A DNA stretch of 64,000 nucleotides from Streptomyces sp. NBC_01803 (GTDB lineage Bacteria; Actinomycetota; Actinomycetes; Streptomycetales; Streptomycetaceae). Below, piece by piece: positions 44,149 to 54,403 of this stretch. The position numbers and the translations under genes were made by a program. The DNA lies in NCBI RefSeq assembly GCF_035917415.1, contig NZ_CP109073.1, positions 4,758,501 through 4,822,500 of the forward strand, given 5' to 3'. The notes under the pieces are model-generated. The model saw only the letters and a program-made list of their open reading frames with translations. It had not been told where the DNA came from and ran no database searches. Each line of letters begins with the position of its first letter. Position 1 is the first letter of the stretch.

Positions 44149-45732
44149 TCAGCGGACCGGGATCGTCTCGCCCCGCTCGTCCAGTAGCGCGCGGTCCCCG
44201 ATCGCCTCGTCCAGCGCGATCTCGGTCGTCTGCTCCTCGGCGAGCATGATGCACTCCCGGGTCTCGTCCGGGTGGGCGGTTTCCAGGCTCACCGTCACCT
44301 CGTCGCCCGACTCGTCCGGCACGGCGACGTAGTCGTCGCAGACCCCGCCCCAGAAGCGCAGGGTCAGCGTGGTGTCCGACTCCTCGTAGGGCGCGATCGA
44401 CCAGCCGGTGTCCGGAATGTCCGCGTCCGCTCCCGGGTCGGCCGGCGCGGAACCGGAGCCGGATCCGGTGTCCGGCCCGGAGCCGGGCTCCGAGCCGGGC
44501 TCGGCGGGTTCGGCCGGCTCGTCGGACACCCCGCCGTCCGCCGCGTACTCGAAGGCCACGGCCGGGTGGCTCAGCACGGTCGGTATGCCGCCGGTCAGCG
44601 TCCCGGTGAAGAGCCAGGACGGCACCAGCACCGCCTCCTGCTCGGTGTAGTGCAGGGCCAGCCCGAACTCGGCGGTCACGTCCATCGGCGCCGGCTTCTC
44701 CGTGCCGGACGGGCAGTCCGGCACCGTTCCCGGCTCGATCGGCGGGACCGGCTCCGACTCCCGCCTGGATTCGGGCACGTCGTCCGGCACCGGCTCGGCG
44801 TAGTCCGTCGGACCGCAGGCGATCTCGGGCACGGGCAGCTCGGCCAGCGTCCCGTTGTAGCTCTCGACGGCCCTGGGCGCGTCGGCCGTGACGGCGCGCT
44901 CCTCGCCCACCTCGGTGGCCGCCAGCGCGCCCGCGGCGCTGGCCACCTCGCCGTCGGCCCCGATGTACAGCTCGGTCCGCAGGCCGTTCACCGGCAGTCC
45001 GTCCACCACGGGATACGCCCGCACGACGCGCTGCGACCCCGCGGTGAGCTCCGCGTCGACATCGGCGTCGGCCAGACCCAGGTCCGCCAGCAGCGGCTCG
45101 GCCACGCGCAGCGCCTCCTCGGTGGACGGCGGCGAACCGCCGTCGTCCACGGGGATTTCCGGGCTCGACACGGAGGCGTCCGGGCCGTCCGGCTCGACGT
45201 TGTCCGTGATCACGTCGTGCACGTCCGCGCCGTACGACCAGTACCCCGGCGCCTCGCCCGTCACGGTCAGGGACATCCCGTCGGCCTCGGAACCCCCCAC
45301 CACCCAGGACGGGCTGGGCCCCGTCAGGCCCTCGCTCTCCAGACCGAAGACGGCCGCCACCTCGGCGACCCGCTCCCCGGTGACCTCCTCGAAGCCGTAC
45401 ACCGGCGCGCGCTCCGGGCCGGCCGGCGTGTCACCGGTCAGCCGCAGCGGGACCGGCGCGGCCAGCTCCATGGCCAGGTCCTGGTCCCGCTGGACATCGG
45501 CCCGGGAGGCCCCGGTGCCGTCCAGCACCAGGGGCGCCGACGCGGCACCGCCCGCCCCCGCCGCGTCGTCCCCGCTTCCGTCGTCGTCCAGCAGGCCGCT
45601 CACTCCGTACAGGCCGCCCGCGATGACCGCGACGGCCACCGCCACGGCCGTGATCACGGGCCACCCCCGGCGCCCGTTCCCGTCCTGGCCCTCGGGGGTG
45701 TCCGCGCCCTCGCGGGTCTCCTCGTCAGCCAT
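44149..45732 (-). CDS. Large membrane-anchored acidic protein of unknown function
   Basis: A 527-aa protein. A charged N-terminus of 24 residues is followed by one transmembrane helix (WPVITAVAVAVAVIAGGLYG) and a 480-residue, very acidic outer part. That part has tyrosine- and tryptophan-containing patches (APGYWSYGADVHDVI), VPSWLFTG and a Glu/Pro/Gly/Ser linker (about 405-440). There are three cysteines outside plus one in ECIMLAE. GAGGAGCG precedes ATG 45732. The type resembles Streptomyces membrane proteins conserved in this position; I cannot assign a role. Confidence 0.72.
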   Translation of the reverse strand: MADEETREGADTPEGQDGNGRRGWPVITAVAVAVAVIAGGLYGVSGLLDDDGSGDDAAGAGGAASAPLVLDGTGASRADVQRDQDLAMELAAPVPLRLTGDTPAGPERAPVYGFEEVTGERVAEVAAVFGLESEGLTGPSPSWVVGGSEADGMSLTVTGEAPGYWSYGADVHDVITDNVEPDGPDASVSSPEIPVDDGGSPPSTEEALRVAEPLLADLGLADADVDAELTAGSQRVVRAYPVVDGLPVNGLRTELYIGADGEVASAAGALAATEVGEERAVTADAPRAVESYNGTLAELPVPEIACGPTDYAEPVPDDVPESRRESEPVPPIEPGTVPDCPSGTEKPAPMDVTAEFGLALHYTEQEAVLVPSWLFTGTLTGGIPTVLSHPAVAFEYAADGGVSDEPAEPAEPGSEPGSGPDTGSGSGSAPADPGADADIPDTGWSIAPYEESDTTLTLRFWGGVCDDYVAVPDESGDEVTVSLETAHPDETRECIMLAEEQTTEIALDEAIGDRALLDERGETIPVR

Positions 45733-45876
45733 GTCATCGCTCCTCGGATCCGGCGGATACGTACGCCCGTTGGACGGGGCGACCGCGAAGCCGGTTCCCC
45801 TCTCCCACCCGTGCCCGGTGCCGGGCCGGTAGCCTGGTGCCCCCTGTCGCCTGTCGCCCTCGGGAGCGAAACCGCC

Positions 45877-46851
45877 GTGCGTATCGCCGTCTCAGGCTCC
45901 ATCGCCCATGACCATCTGATGACCTTCCCCGGCCGGTTCGCCGACCAGCTGGTCGGTGACCAGCTCCACACGGTCTCGCTCTCCTTCCTGGTCGACTCCC
46001 TCGAAGTACGCCGGGGCGGTGTCGGCGCCAACATCTGCTACGGCATGGGCCAGTTGGGCGCGGCCCCGATCCTCGTCGGCTCGGCCGGCGCGGACTTCGA
46101 CGAGTACCGGGCCTGGCTCGACCGGCACGGCGTGGACACCGCCTCGGTCCGCATCTCCGAAATACTGCACACCGCGCGCTTCGTGTGCACCACCGACGCC
46201 GACCACAACCAGATCGGCTCCTTCTACACGGGCGCGATGAGCGAGGCCCGGCTGATCGAGCTCCAGGCCGTCGCGGACCGGGTGGGCGGCCTGGACCTGG
46301 TGCACATCGGCGCCGACGACCCCGAGGCGATGCTGCGTCACACCGAGGAGTGCCGTACCCGGGGCATCCCGTTCGCCGCCGACTTCTCCCAGCAACTCGC
46401 CCGCATGGACGGCGAGGAGATCCGGACCCTGACCGAGGGCGCGGCGTACCTCTTCCACAACGCGTACGAGAGGGCCCTCGTCGAGAGCAAGACCGGCTGG
46501 GGGGCCGAGGAGGTGCTCGGCAAGGTCGGCACCCGCGTCACCACGCTCGGCGCGCGCGGCGTGCGGATCGAGCGGACCGGCGAGGAGCCGATCGAGGTCG
46601 GCTGCCCGGAGGAGGAGACGAAGGCCGACCCGACCGGCGTCGGCGACGCCTTCCGCGCGGGCTTCCTCTCCGGCCTGGCCTGGGGCGCCTCCCTGGAACG
46701 CAGCGCGCAGGTCGGCTGCATGGTCGCCACCCTGGTGATCGAGACGGTCGGCACCCAGGAGTACACGCTGCGCCGGGGGCCCTTCCTGGAACGCTTCGCC
46801 AAGGCATACGGCACGGACGCGGCGGACGAGGTCCGCCCCCACCTGAGCTGA
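45877..46851 (+). CDS. PfkB-family carbohydrate/adenosine kinase
   Basis: A 324-aa ribokinase-like enzyme. It starts MRIAVSGSIAHDHLMTFPGR and has RRGGVGANICYGMGQLG (substrate site) and the catalytic DPTGVGDAFRAGFLSG with the anion hole and base. The sequence is nearest in style to actinobacterial adenosine kinase-like members, but sugar substrates cannot be excluded. GGGAG precedes the GTG at 45877. It is divergent from the membrane-anchored protein gene. Confidence 0.9.
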   Translation: MRIAVSGSIAHDHLMTFPGRFADQLVGDQLHTVSLSFLVDSLEVRRGGVGANICYGMGQLGAAPILVGSAGADFDEYRAWLDRHGVDTASVRISEILHTARFVCTTDADHNQIGSFYTGAMSEARLIELQAVADRVGGLDLVHIGADDPEAMLRHTEECRTRGIPFAADFSQQLARMDGEEIRTLTEGAAYLFHNAYERALVESKTGWGAEEVLGKVGTRVTTLGARGVRIERTGEEPIEVGCPEEETKADPTGVGDAFRAGFLSGLAWGASLERSAQVGCMVATLVIETVGTQEYTLRRGPFLERFAKAYGTDAADEVRPHLS

Positions 46852-47107
46852 GCCGCGGCCCCGCCGGAGGACCGCGCGACGCGCGTGACGTTCGCTCGCG
46901 CGGCGGTGCGGACCGCTCGCGCGAGCGGGTTCCCCGGGATGCGCGGGGGAGCCTCGCGGCCGTCGGGGACCGGGACGCGCCCGAGCCGATCCGTCGCCCC
47001 GCGTGACGCTCACTCGCCCATGCGGCCGGGGTCGGCATGCGGGGCCCGGGTGTTCGTCCGGCGTCCCCGCGGCTCGCAGCTCCTGCGCGGTCGGCGGTCC
47101 GGTGGGG
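46852..47107. other. Intergenic region with a 16-base palindrome
   Basis: CCGCTCGC directly followed by GCGAGCGG at 46913-46928 is a perfect palindrome without loop, between converging genes. Around it lie further GCTCGCGCG pieces. It may act as a terminator when extended, or as a binding site. Otherwise nothing is seen. Confidence 0.4.
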
Positions 47108-48514
47108 TCAGGACAGACGGCGGACACGGTAGGCCGTGCCGGAGGCGGGGGCGTCGGCGGATTCGCCCAGGTACTCCTGGCCGCGCATCCCGCACCAGGC
47201 CGGGATGTCGAGGCGGGCCGCCGCGTCGTCCGACAGGACCGTGATCACTCCGCCCACCGGCACCCGGCCGATCGCCCTGGCCAGCTCGATCACCGGGATC
47301 GGGCACCGCTTGCCCAGCGAGTCCACGGTCAGCCGACCCTCCTCCCCGGCCGCCACCACCGGCGCGGCGGCCGGGGGAGGGGCCAGCGCCGCGCGGACCG
47401 AGGCGACGGCGTCGGGCAGTGCCGCGAGGAAGCGTTCCACGTCCTCCTCCGCCGTTCCCGGCGGCAGCGACAGCCGGACGTTCCCCTCCGACAACACACC
47501 CATCGCCCGCAGCACGTGGCTCGGCGTCAGCGTGCTGGAGGTGCACGAGGAGCCGGAGGACACGCCGAACCCCTCCCGGTCGAGCGCGTACAGCAGCGCC
47601 TCCCCGTCGGCGTAGAGACAGGAGAACGTCACGATGTGCGGCAGTCGGCGCACCGGGTCGCCGACCACCTCGACGTCCGGCACCAGGCGCGGCACCTGGG
47701 CGCGTACCCGGTCCACCAGCTCCCGCAGGCGCGTCGCCTCCGCGTCCGCCTCCTGCCGCACCGCCCGCAGCGAGGCCGCCGCCGCGACCACGGCCGGGAT
47801 GTTCTCGAAGCCCGCCGCCCGCCCCGACTCCCGTTCGTCCACCGGCCGCGCGGGCGCGAACCGCACTCCCTTGCGCACCGCGAGCAGTCCCACCCCGGGC
47901 GGGCCGCCCCACTTGTGCGCGCTCGCCGCCAGCAGCGACCAGTCCCCTTCCACCGGCCCCCAGGCCAGCGACTGCGCCGCGTCCACCAGCAGCGGCACCC
48001 CCGCCGAACGGCACACCTCCGCGACGGCGCCCACCGGCTGACGGGTCCCCACCTCGTGGTTGGCCGACTGCACGCACACCAGCGCGACGGCCGTGCCGTC
48101 CAGCGCCGCCGCGACATCCCCCGGCGCGACCCGGCCGCCCCGGTCCACGCCGATCTCGGTGACCTCGCCGCCCGCGTCCCGGTGGGCCTCGGCGGCGTGC
48201 AGCACCGCCGAGTGCTCGACGGCCGACACCACCAGCCGCCGCCCGGCCCGGGCCCGCCCGGCGAGCGCGCCCGCGATGCCGGTGTGCAGCGCGCGCGTCC
48301 CCGAGGAGGTGAACGTCAATTCGTCCGGGCGGCAGCCCACGGCCTCGGCCGCCGTCTCCCGCGCGGCGTCCAGCAGCATCCGGGCCCGGCGTCCCTCCCG
48401 GTGCGGGCGGGCGGGGTCGGCCCAGCCGTCTTCCAGGGCGGCGACCAGCGCCTGCCGGGCCACGGGATGGAGGGGAAGCGAGGACGCGGCGTCGAAGTAG
48501 GGCACGTTCGCCAC
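47108..48514 (-). CDS. Cysteine desulfurase fused to a TusA-like domain
   Basis: A 468-aa protein. Residues 1-375 are a NifS/IscS-type aminotransferase. They have VPYFDAASSLPLHPVARQ, the PLP lysine in ASAHKWGGPPG and the persulfide cysteine in SSGSSCTSS. Residues about 395-468 form a TusA domain: LTVDSLGKRCPIPVIELARA with its CP-x-P motif, and GVITVLSDDAAARLDIPAWC. The fusion would pass sulfur within one chain. The GTG at 48514 follows GAAGGGA. It is divergent from ctaC; the sulfur may serve Fe-S or cofactor synthesis for the oxidase region. Confidence 0.9.
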   Translation of the reverse strand: MANVPYFDAASSLPLHPVARQALVAALEDGWADPARPHREGRRARMLLDAARETAAEAVGCRPDELTFTSSGTRALHTGIAGALAGRARAGRRLVVSAVEHSAVLHAAEAHRDAGGEVTEIGVDRGGRVAPGDVAAALDGTAVALVCVQSANHEVGTRQPVGAVAEVCRSAGVPLLVDAAQSLAWGPVEGDWSLLAASAHKWGGPPGVGLLAVRKGVRFAPARPVDERESGRAAGFENIPAVVAAAASLRAVRQEADAEATRLRELVDRVRAQVPRLVPDVEVVGDPVRRLPHIVTFSCLYADGEALLYALDREGFGVSSGSSCTSSTLTPSHVLRAMGVLSEGNVRLSLPPGTAEEDVERFLAALPDAVASVRAALAPPPAAAPVVAAGEEGRLTVDSLGKRCPIPVIELARAIGRVPVGGVITVLSDDAAARLDIPAWCGMRGQEYLGESADAPASGTAYRVRRLS

Positions 48515-48693
48515 GCTAACAATCCCTTCGTTCCCCCACCCCAGCGCGTTGGGCCACCCTCCCCGCGTGGGCCCGGGTAGCGTCCAGTAGGGTTTGGTCC
48601 GCATAAACATCCAAACCCCTGCCCTGTCAGGGCCGGCCCCGCTCCGCGCGAAGGCAGCCCGGACCATGGGCGAGACTCTCGGGAAGGCGCTAC

Positions 48694-49659
48694 GTGAGTC
48701 CCAACGGCTCCGACCGCTCGTCGCGGCGCCCGATGCGGCGGATCCTGCCGCAGGCGCTCATCGCGGGCCTGGTCCTGGCAACCGCGACAGGTTGCACATC
48801 GGAGGACTTCCCCCGCCTCGGCATGCCCACCCCGGTGACGGAGGAGGCGCCCCGCATCCTGTCCCTGTGGCAGGGCTCGTGGGCCACCGCGCTCGTCACG
48901 GGGGTGCTGGTCTGGGGCCTCATCCTGTGGAGCGTGTTCTTCCACCGCCGCTCCAGGACGAAGGTCGAGGTTCCCCCGCAGAACCGGTACAACCTCCCCA
49001 TCGAGGCCCTGTACACGCTCGTCCCGCTGATCATCGTCTCGGTCCTCTTCTACTTCACGGCCCGTGACCAGACCGAGCTGCTGGAGACCTCGGACGAGCC
49101 GGACCACATCATCAACGTGGTCGGCTTCCAGTGGAGCTGGGGTTTCAACTACATCGAGCCGGTGGGCGCCTCCGACGGCGACGCCAGGGAGGCGCCCGAG
49201 CTGGCGGCCATCCCGGACCGCGTTCAGGACCGCTTCCCCGCGGGGGCGGATGGCGTCTACGAGGTCGGCACCCCCGCCGACCGCAACCCCGACACGGGCA
49301 ACCCGGGCCCCACCCTGGTGCTGCCCGTGGGTGAGACCGTGCAGTTCGTCCTCACCTCGCGGGACGTCATCCACTCCTTCTGGGTGGTGCCGTTCCTGAT
49401 GAAGCAGGACGTCATCCCCGGGCACACCAACACCTTCGAGGTGACCCCCAGCCGTCAGGGCACCTTCCTCGGCAAGTGCGCCGAGCTCTGCGGCGTGGAC
49501 CACTCCCGCATGCTCTTCAACGTCAAGGTCGTGTCGCCCGAGGAGTACGACGCGTACCTGCGGGAGCTCGCGGACCAGGGTCAGACGGGTTACATCCCGG
49601 CCGGCATCGAGCAGTCGGACGCCGCACGGAACGCCGAGACCAACGAGGGGCAGTCGTGA
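48694..49659 (+). CDS. ctaC: Cytochrome c oxidase subunit II
   Basis: Carries the CuA centre of the aa3 oxidase. The 321-aa lipoprotein precursor has a lipobox at LATATGC, then two transmembrane helices. The CuA domain has [12 protein letters not shown] and [14 protein letters not shown], with both Cys, Glu, His and Met ligands. GGAAGG precedes the GTG at 48694. Its stop overlaps the ctaD start as GTGA. Confidence 0.96.
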   Translation: MSPNGSDRSSRRPMRRILPQALIAGLVLATATGCTSEDFPRLGMPTPVTEEAPRILSLWQGSWATALVTGVLVWGLILWSVFFHRRSRTKVEVPPQNRYNLPIEALYTLVPLIIVSVLFYFTARDQTELLETSDEPDHIINVVGFQWSWGFNYIEPVGASDGDAREAPELAAIPDRVQDRFPAGADGVYEVGTPADRNPDTGNPGPTLVLPVGETVQFVLTSRDVIHSFWVVPFLMKQDVIPGHTNTFEVTPSRQGTFLGKCAELCGVDHSRMLFNVKVVSPEEYDAYLRELADQGQTGYIPAGIEQSDAARNAETNEGQS

Positions 49660-51380
49660 GTATCCTCGAAAAAAATCAGGAGTCGGACGTCGCGCCCGCG
49701 ATCCGCGCCGCGCGCCGCCCGCAGCCGGGGTCCGTCGTGGTCAAGTGGCTCACCACCACCGACCACAAGACGATCGGCACGATGTACCTCGCGACGTCGT
49801 TCCTCTTCTTCATCGTCGGCGGCGTCCTCGCGCTGCTGATGCGCGCCGAGCTCGGTCGGCCCGGCAACCAGTACCTGAGCAACGAGCAGTTCAACCAGCT
49901 CTTCACCATGCACGGCACGGTGATGCTGCTGCTGTTCGCGACCCCCCTGTTCGCCGGCTTCGCCAACTGGATCATGCCGCTCCAGATCGGCGCCCCCGAC
50001 GTGGCGTTCCCGCGCCTGAACATGCTGGCCTACTGGCTGTACCTCTTCGGCGGTCTGCTGGTCGTCGCCGGCTTCCTCACCCCCCAGGGCGCGGCCGGCT
50101 TCGGCTGGTTCGCCTACTCGCCGCTGTCCGACGCCGTGCGCTCGCCGGGCCTCGGCTCCGACATGTGGGTGATGGGCCTGGCCCTCGGCGGCTTCGGCAC
50201 CATCCTCGGCGCGGTCAACTTCATCACCACGATCATCTGCATGCGCGCCCCGGGCATGACGATGTTCCGGATGCCGATCTTCACCTGGAACGTGCTGCTG
50301 ACCGGTGTGCTGGTGCTGCTGGCCTTCCCGGTGCTCGCCGCCGCCCTCTTCGCCCTCGCGGCGGACCGGGTCTTCGGCGCCCATATCTTCGACGCGGCCA
50401 ACGGCGGCGCGATCCTGTGGCAGCACCTGTTCTGGTTCTTCGGCCATCCAGAGGTGTACATCATCGCGCTGCCGTTCTTCGGCATCGTCTCCGAGATCAT
50501 CCCGGTCTTCAGCCGCAAGCCGATCTTCGGCTACATCGGCCTGGTCTCCGCGACGATCATGATCGCGGGTCTGTCGGTGACGGTGTGGGCGCACCACATG
50601 TACGTCACGGGCGCGGTGCTGCTGCCGTTCTTCTCCTTCATGACCTTCCTGATCGCGGTGCCGACGGGCGTGAAGTTCTTCAACTGGCTCGGCACCATGT
50701 GGAAGGGCTCACTCAGCTTCGAGACCCCCATGCTCTGGTCGGTCGGCTTCCTGATCACCTTCCTCTTCGGTGGTCTCACCGGTGTGATCCTGGCCTCGCC
50801 GCCATTGGACTTCGCCATCTCCGACAGCTACTTCGTGGTGGCCCACTTCCACTACGTGGTCTTCGGCACGGTCGTCTTCGCCATGTTCGCCGGCTTCCAC
50901 TTCTGGTGGCCCAAGTGGACGGGCAAGATGCTGGACGAGCGGCTGGGCAAGATCACCTTCTGGACGCTGTTCGTCGGCTTCCACACCACCTTCCTCGTCC
51001 AGCACTGGCTGGGCGCCGAGGGCATGCCGCGCCGCATCCCGGACTACCTGGCGGCGGACGGCTTCACCGCGCTGAACACCGTGTCCACCATCGGGTCGTT
51101 CCTGCTCGGCCTGTCGATGCTGCCGTTCTTCTACAACGTCTGGAAGACCTGGAAGTACGGCGAGAAGGTCGACACCGACGACCCGTGGGGCTACGGCCGT
51201 TCGCTCGAATGGGCGACCTCGTGCCCACCGCCGCGGCACAACTTCACCACCCTGCCCAAGATCCGCTCCGAGTCGCCGGCCTTCGACCTGCACCACCCCG
51301 AGGTCGCGGCACTCGACCAGCTTGAGAACGACGCCCGCCACGAGGCCGAGGCGCTCACCGGAAAGGAGGCCGGCCAGTGA
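49656..51380 (+). CDS. ctaD: Cytochrome c oxidase subunit I
   Basis: The haem a/a3-CuB core, 574 aa and twelve helices. It has [20 protein letters not shown] (haem a His), [15 protein letters not shown] (CuB His and the Tyr), [10 protein letters not shown] and [11 protein letters not shown]. The start GTG overlaps ctaC, and the stop overlaps ctaF. In actinobacteria this oxidase forms a supercomplex with the bc1 proteins encoded downstream. Confidence 0.97.
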   Translation: MSILEKNQESDVAPAIRAARRPQPGSVVVKWLTTTDHKTIGTMYLATSFLFFIVGGVLALLMRAELGRPGNQYLSNEQFNQLFTMHGTVMLLLFATPLFAGFANWIMPLQIGAPDVAFPRLNMLAYWLYLFGGLLVVAGFLTPQGAAGFGWFAYSPLSDAVRSPGLGSDMWVMGLALGGFGTILGAVNFITTIICMRAPGMTMFRMPIFTWNVLLTGVLVLLAFPVLAAALFALAADRVFGAHIFDAANGGAILWQHLFWFFGHPEVYIIALPFFGIVSEIIPVFSRKPIFGYIGLVSATIMIAGLSVTVWAHHMYVTGAVLLPFFSFMTFLIAVPTGVKFFNWLGTMWKGSLSFETPMLWSVGFLITFLFGGLTGVILASPPLDFAISDSYFVVAHFHYVVFGTVVFAMFAGFHFWWPKWTGKMLDERLGKITFWTLFVGFHTTFLVQHWLGAEGMPRRIPDYLAADGFTALNTVSTIGSFLLGLSMLPFFYNVWKTWKYGEKVDTDDPWGYGRSLEWATSCPPPRHNFTTLPKIRSESPAFDLHHPEVAALDQLENDARHEAEALTGKEAGQ

Positions 51381-51775
51381 GGATCCAAGGGCACTTGTTC
51401 GCCTGGATCTCGGTCTTCATGCTGTCCGTGGCCGTCGTCTACGGACTGTGGTCCAAGGAGCCGGTCGGCACCACGGCGCTGTTCCTCTCGTTCGCCCTGT
51501 CGGCGATGATCGGGTTCTACCTGATCTTCACCGCCCGGCGGGTCGACACGGGCGCGCAGGACAACAAGGAGGCCGACGTCGCCGACGACGCCGGCGAGCT
51601 GGGCTTCTACAGCCCGCACAGCTGGGCCCCCCTGGTCCTCGGCGCGGGCGGCGCGGCGGCGTTCATGGGACCGGTCTTCGGCTGGTGGTTCCTGTACTTC
51701 ACCGCGCCCCTGGTGGGCGTCGGCCTGTGGCTGTGGGTCTTCGAGTACTACCGCGGCGAGAACCAGAACCAGTGA
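51377..51775 (+). CDS. ctaF: Cytochrome c oxidase subunit IV (actinobacterial)
   Basis: A 132-aa protein with four transmembrane helices, starting [20 protein letters not shown] and ending [13 protein letters not shown]. This is the small fourth subunit typical of actinobacterial aa3 oxidases. It is coupled to ctaD by a GTGA overlap. The strong hairpin at 51811-51845 follows. Confidence 0.93.
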   Translation: MRIQGHLFAWISVFMLSVAVVYGLWSKEPVGTTALFLSFALSAMIGFYLIFTARRVDTGAQDNKEADVADDAGELGFYSPHSWAPLVLGAGGAAAFMGPVFGWWFLYFTAPLVGVGLWLWVFEYYRGENQNQ

Positions 51776-51810
51776 CACCCCACGCCGGGCGCGACGCGCC
51801 CGCGTGACCC

Positions 51811-51845
51811 GTGGCCCCCCGGAGGCGAGACCTCCGGGGGGCCAC
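51811..51845 (+). terminator. Perfect 15-bp hairpin after ctaCDF
   Basis: Arms 51811-51825 and 51831-51845 are exact complements with a five-base loop, 36 bases after the ctaF stop. It separates the oxidase operon from the L,D-transpeptidase. Confidence 0.85.
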
Positions 51846-51900
51846 CCCATTCGCAGCAAGCCAGCGCGCCCTTTCGGGCCAACCTTCATACGTTGTGGCT

Positions 51901-53151
51901 ATGAGTCACATATCTCGGACAACGCTCAGCGCCGCGCTGCTGGCCGCTCCGTTGCTGGCCGGGCTCACCGCCTGCGGCGAGAGCGACCACCCGCTGGCCG
52001 CCGACCCGTACGACGCCATGGAGCAGCTTTCCTTCGGCACCGCGGAGGGCGAGGAGGCCACCGCCGTCGATCCCGACTCGCCCCTGAAGATCAGCGCCAA
52101 GGGCTCGGACACCCGCATCACCGACGTGGTCGCCACCGACACCACCGGCCGCCCCCTGGCGGGCGAGCTGGCCGCCGACGGCCGGGGCTGGCGCAGCACC
52201 TCACCACTGGCCGCCGACGCCACGTACACCGTCCGGGTCAGCACCGAGGACGGCGGTGGCACCCCCGGGCGAGGCATCCACAGCTTCACCACCCGCGCCT
52301 CGGACACCAAGCGCCTGGACGTCGCCTTCGGCCCGGAGGCGGGCACCTACGGCGTCGGGCAGCCCATCACGGCGACCCTCAGCCGCGCGGTCCCGGACGA
52401 GCGCGAACGGGCCCTCGTGGAGGCCGCCCTGACAGTCCGCTCCGAGCCCGCCGTGGAAGGCGCCTGGCACTGGGTGGACGACAAGGAACTGCACTACCGC
52501 CCCGAGGAGTACTGGCCCGCGCACGCCCGGATCTCCGTCGTGTCCAACCTGGAGGGCCTGGCCATCCGGGACGACCTGCGCGGCGGCAGCGGCAAGTCCC
52601 TGGAGCTCAAGACCGGGGACCGGGTCGAGGCCGTCGCCGACATCAGCGCCCACACCATGACCGTCTCCCGCAACGGCGAGGAGCTGCGCACCCTGCCGAT
52701 CACCACCGGCAAGGAGGGCTTCCGCACCCGCAGCGGCAAGAAGGTCGTCCTCGGCCGCGAGGCGCAGGTGCGGATGACGGGCACGAGCATCGGCATCCCG
52801 GCCGGGAGCGCCGACTCCTACGACCTGAACGTCGAATGGGCCGCCCGTCTCACCTGGAGCGGCGAGTACGTGCACGGCGCGCCCTGGTCGGTCGGCTCCC
52901 AGGGCGTGGACAACGTCAGCCACGGCTGCACCGGCCTCAGCACCGAGAACGCCCGCTGGTTCTACGAGCTGGTCAAGCCCGGCGATATCGTCGAACACGT
53001 CAACGGTTTCGGCGAGGACATGGCGCCGTTCGGCAACGGCTTCGGCGACTGGAACCTCTCCTGGGAGGCGTGGCTGGAGGGCAGCGCGCTGGGCGCCGAG
53101 GACCAGCCGGCGGCGGACCGGCCGGAAGGCCGGCTGGCACCGCGCGTCTGA
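51901..53151 (+). CDS. L,D-transpeptidase lipoprotein
   Basis: A 416-aa envelope enzyme that makes 3-3 peptidoglycan cross-links. A signal peptide with lipobox LAGLTAC lies at residues 18-24. Two Ig-like domains follow at about 45-250. The YkuD catalytic domain comes last, with VNVSHGC-like NVSHGCTGLS (Cys nucleophile) and an upstream HGAPWS. ATG 51901 lacks a ribosome site; TACGTT six bases upstream may make it leaderless. It lies inside the cta-qcr cluster without a clear respiratory role. Confidence 0.93.
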   Translation: MSHISRTTLSAALLAAPLLAGLTACGESDHPLAADPYDAMEQLSFGTAEGEEATAVDPDSPLKISAKGSDTRITDVVATDTTGRPLAGELAADGRGWRSTSPLAADATYTVRVSTEDGGGTPGRGIHSFTTRASDTKRLDVAFGPEAGTYGVGQPITATLSRAVPDERERALVEAALTVRSEPAVEGAWHWVDDKELHYRPEEYWPAHARISVVSNLEGLAIRDDLRGGSGKSLELKTGDRVEAVADISAHTMTVSRNGEELRTLPITTGKEGFRTRSGKKVVLGREAQVRMTGTSIGIPAGSADSYDLNVEWAARLTWSGEYVHGAPWSVGSQGVDNVSHGCTGLSTENARWFYELVKPGDIVEHVNGFGEDMAPFGNGFGDWNLSWEAWLEGSALGAEDQPAADRPEGRLAPRV

Positions 53152-53167
53152 CCGGCCGGTCCCGCCG

Positions 53168-53569
53168 TCAGGCGGCGGTCGGCAGCCGCCGGCGCAGCAG
53201 AGAGGCCAGGGAGGAGGCCAGTTCCGACGGGTCCACCGGGTGGGCCACAGCGGCCTCCGCGCGGCTCCACGTGGCCAGCCAGGCGTCCTGCGGGCGACCG
53301 ATCAGCAGCAGCACCGGCGGGCACTCGAAGATCTCGTCCTTGATCTGGCGGCACACGCCCATGCCCCCGGCCGGCACGGCCTCGCCGTCCAGCACGCAGA
53401 CGTCGATGCCGCCCTTCTCCAGCTCGGACAGCACGGCGGGCAGCGTCGCGCACTCCAGGTACTCGATCTCCGGGACGTCCGCCGCCGGACGCCGGCCCGC
53501 CGCCAGGCGCACCTGCTCGCGGGTGTTGGCGTCGTCGCTGTAGACCAGCACCGTGGCGGTGCTCTGCAT
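53168..53569 (-). CDS. Degenerate receiver-domain protein without output
   Basis: A 133-aa single-domain protein. It has the fold pattern of response-regulator receivers: [15 protein letters not shown], a possible phospho-acceptor Asp in [13 protein letters not shown], and [11 protein letters not shown]. The conserved lysine before proline is a histidine here ([10 protein letters not shown]), so phosphorylation chemistry may be lost. There is no DNA-binding part. GGAGGAACG precedes ATG 53569. It lies on the opposite strand to all cta-qcr genes. Confidence 0.78.
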   Translation of the reverse strand: MQSTATVLVYSDDANTREQVRLAAGRRPAADVPEIEYLECATLPAVLSELEKGGIDVCVLDGEAVPAGGMGVCRQIKDEIFECPPVLLLIGRPQDAWLATWSRAEAAVAHPVDPSELASSLASLLRRRLPTAA

Positions 53570-53723
53570 CGTTCCTCCGCGGGGTGGAGCGGGTGTCGTC
53601 GCGGCGGATGCTACTCCCTCCCGGGCCCCCTGGGCAGGCCGTCGACGAGGCATCCGGTCCTACGGACACTCCGAACCGGACCCCCGGGGCAAGCGCCGGA
53701 ATACCGCCCGACATAATGACGGC

Positions 53724-54335
53724 GTGGCGACAGCAACAGCAGTAGATACCGGGCACGCGATCCCCTCGGTCAACAGGCCGAACGTCACCAGTGTCGGGAC
53801 CGTCATCTGGCTGAGTTCCGAGTTGATGTTCTTCGCGGCCCTCTTCGCGATGTACTTCACCCTGCGGTCGGTGATGGGCGCGGACTACTGGCAGGAGAGC
53901 GCGGAAGCGCTCAATCTGCCTTTCTCCGCGACCAATACGACGATCCTGGTGCTTTCCTCCCTCACCTGCCAGCTCGGTGTGTTCGCCGCCGAGCGGGGCG
54001 ATGTGAAGAAGCTCCGCGGTTGGTTCGTGGTCACCTTCGTCATGGGAGCCGTCTTCATCGGCGGACAGGTCACCGAGTACGTCGAACTGGTCGAGCACGA
54101 GGGCATCTCCCTCTCCTCCGGCCCCTACGGTTCGGCGTTCTACCTGACCACGGGCTTCCACGGGATGCACGTGCTGGGCGGGCTGATCGCGTTCCTGTTC
54201 GTCCTCGGGCGGACCTACGCCGCGCGGCGCTTCACCCACGAACAGGCCACCACGGCCATCGTCGTGTCGTACTACTGGCACTTCGTCGACGTCGTCTGGA
54301 TCGGCCTCTTCGCCACCATCTACCTGATCCAGTAG
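53724..54335 (+). CDS. ctaE: Cytochrome c oxidase subunit III
   Basis: A 203-aa protein with five helices, shorter than the seven-helix form, as is usual in actinobacteria. Motifs are [20 protein letters not shown] and [20 protein letters not shown]. The GTG at 53724 has CATAAT six bases upstream and no ribosome site, so the mRNA is probably leaderless. It heads the qcr operon: qcrC begins 69 bases later. Confidence 0.95.
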   Translation: MATATAVDTGHAIPSVNRPNVTSVGTVIWLSSELMFFAALFAMYFTLRSVMGADYWQESAEALNLPFSATNTTILVLSSLTCQLGVFAAERGDVKKLRGWFVVTFVMGAVFIGGQVTEYVELVEHEGISLSSGPYGSAFYLTTGFHGMHVLGGLIAFLFVLGRTYAARRFTHEQATTAIVVSYYWHFVDVVWIGLFATIYLIQ

Positions 54336-54403
54336 CGGCCGGTCGACGCACTGTACGTCCTTATCCAGCACCGACGCAGAAGATCCTGACACCGGGGTAA
54401 TCC

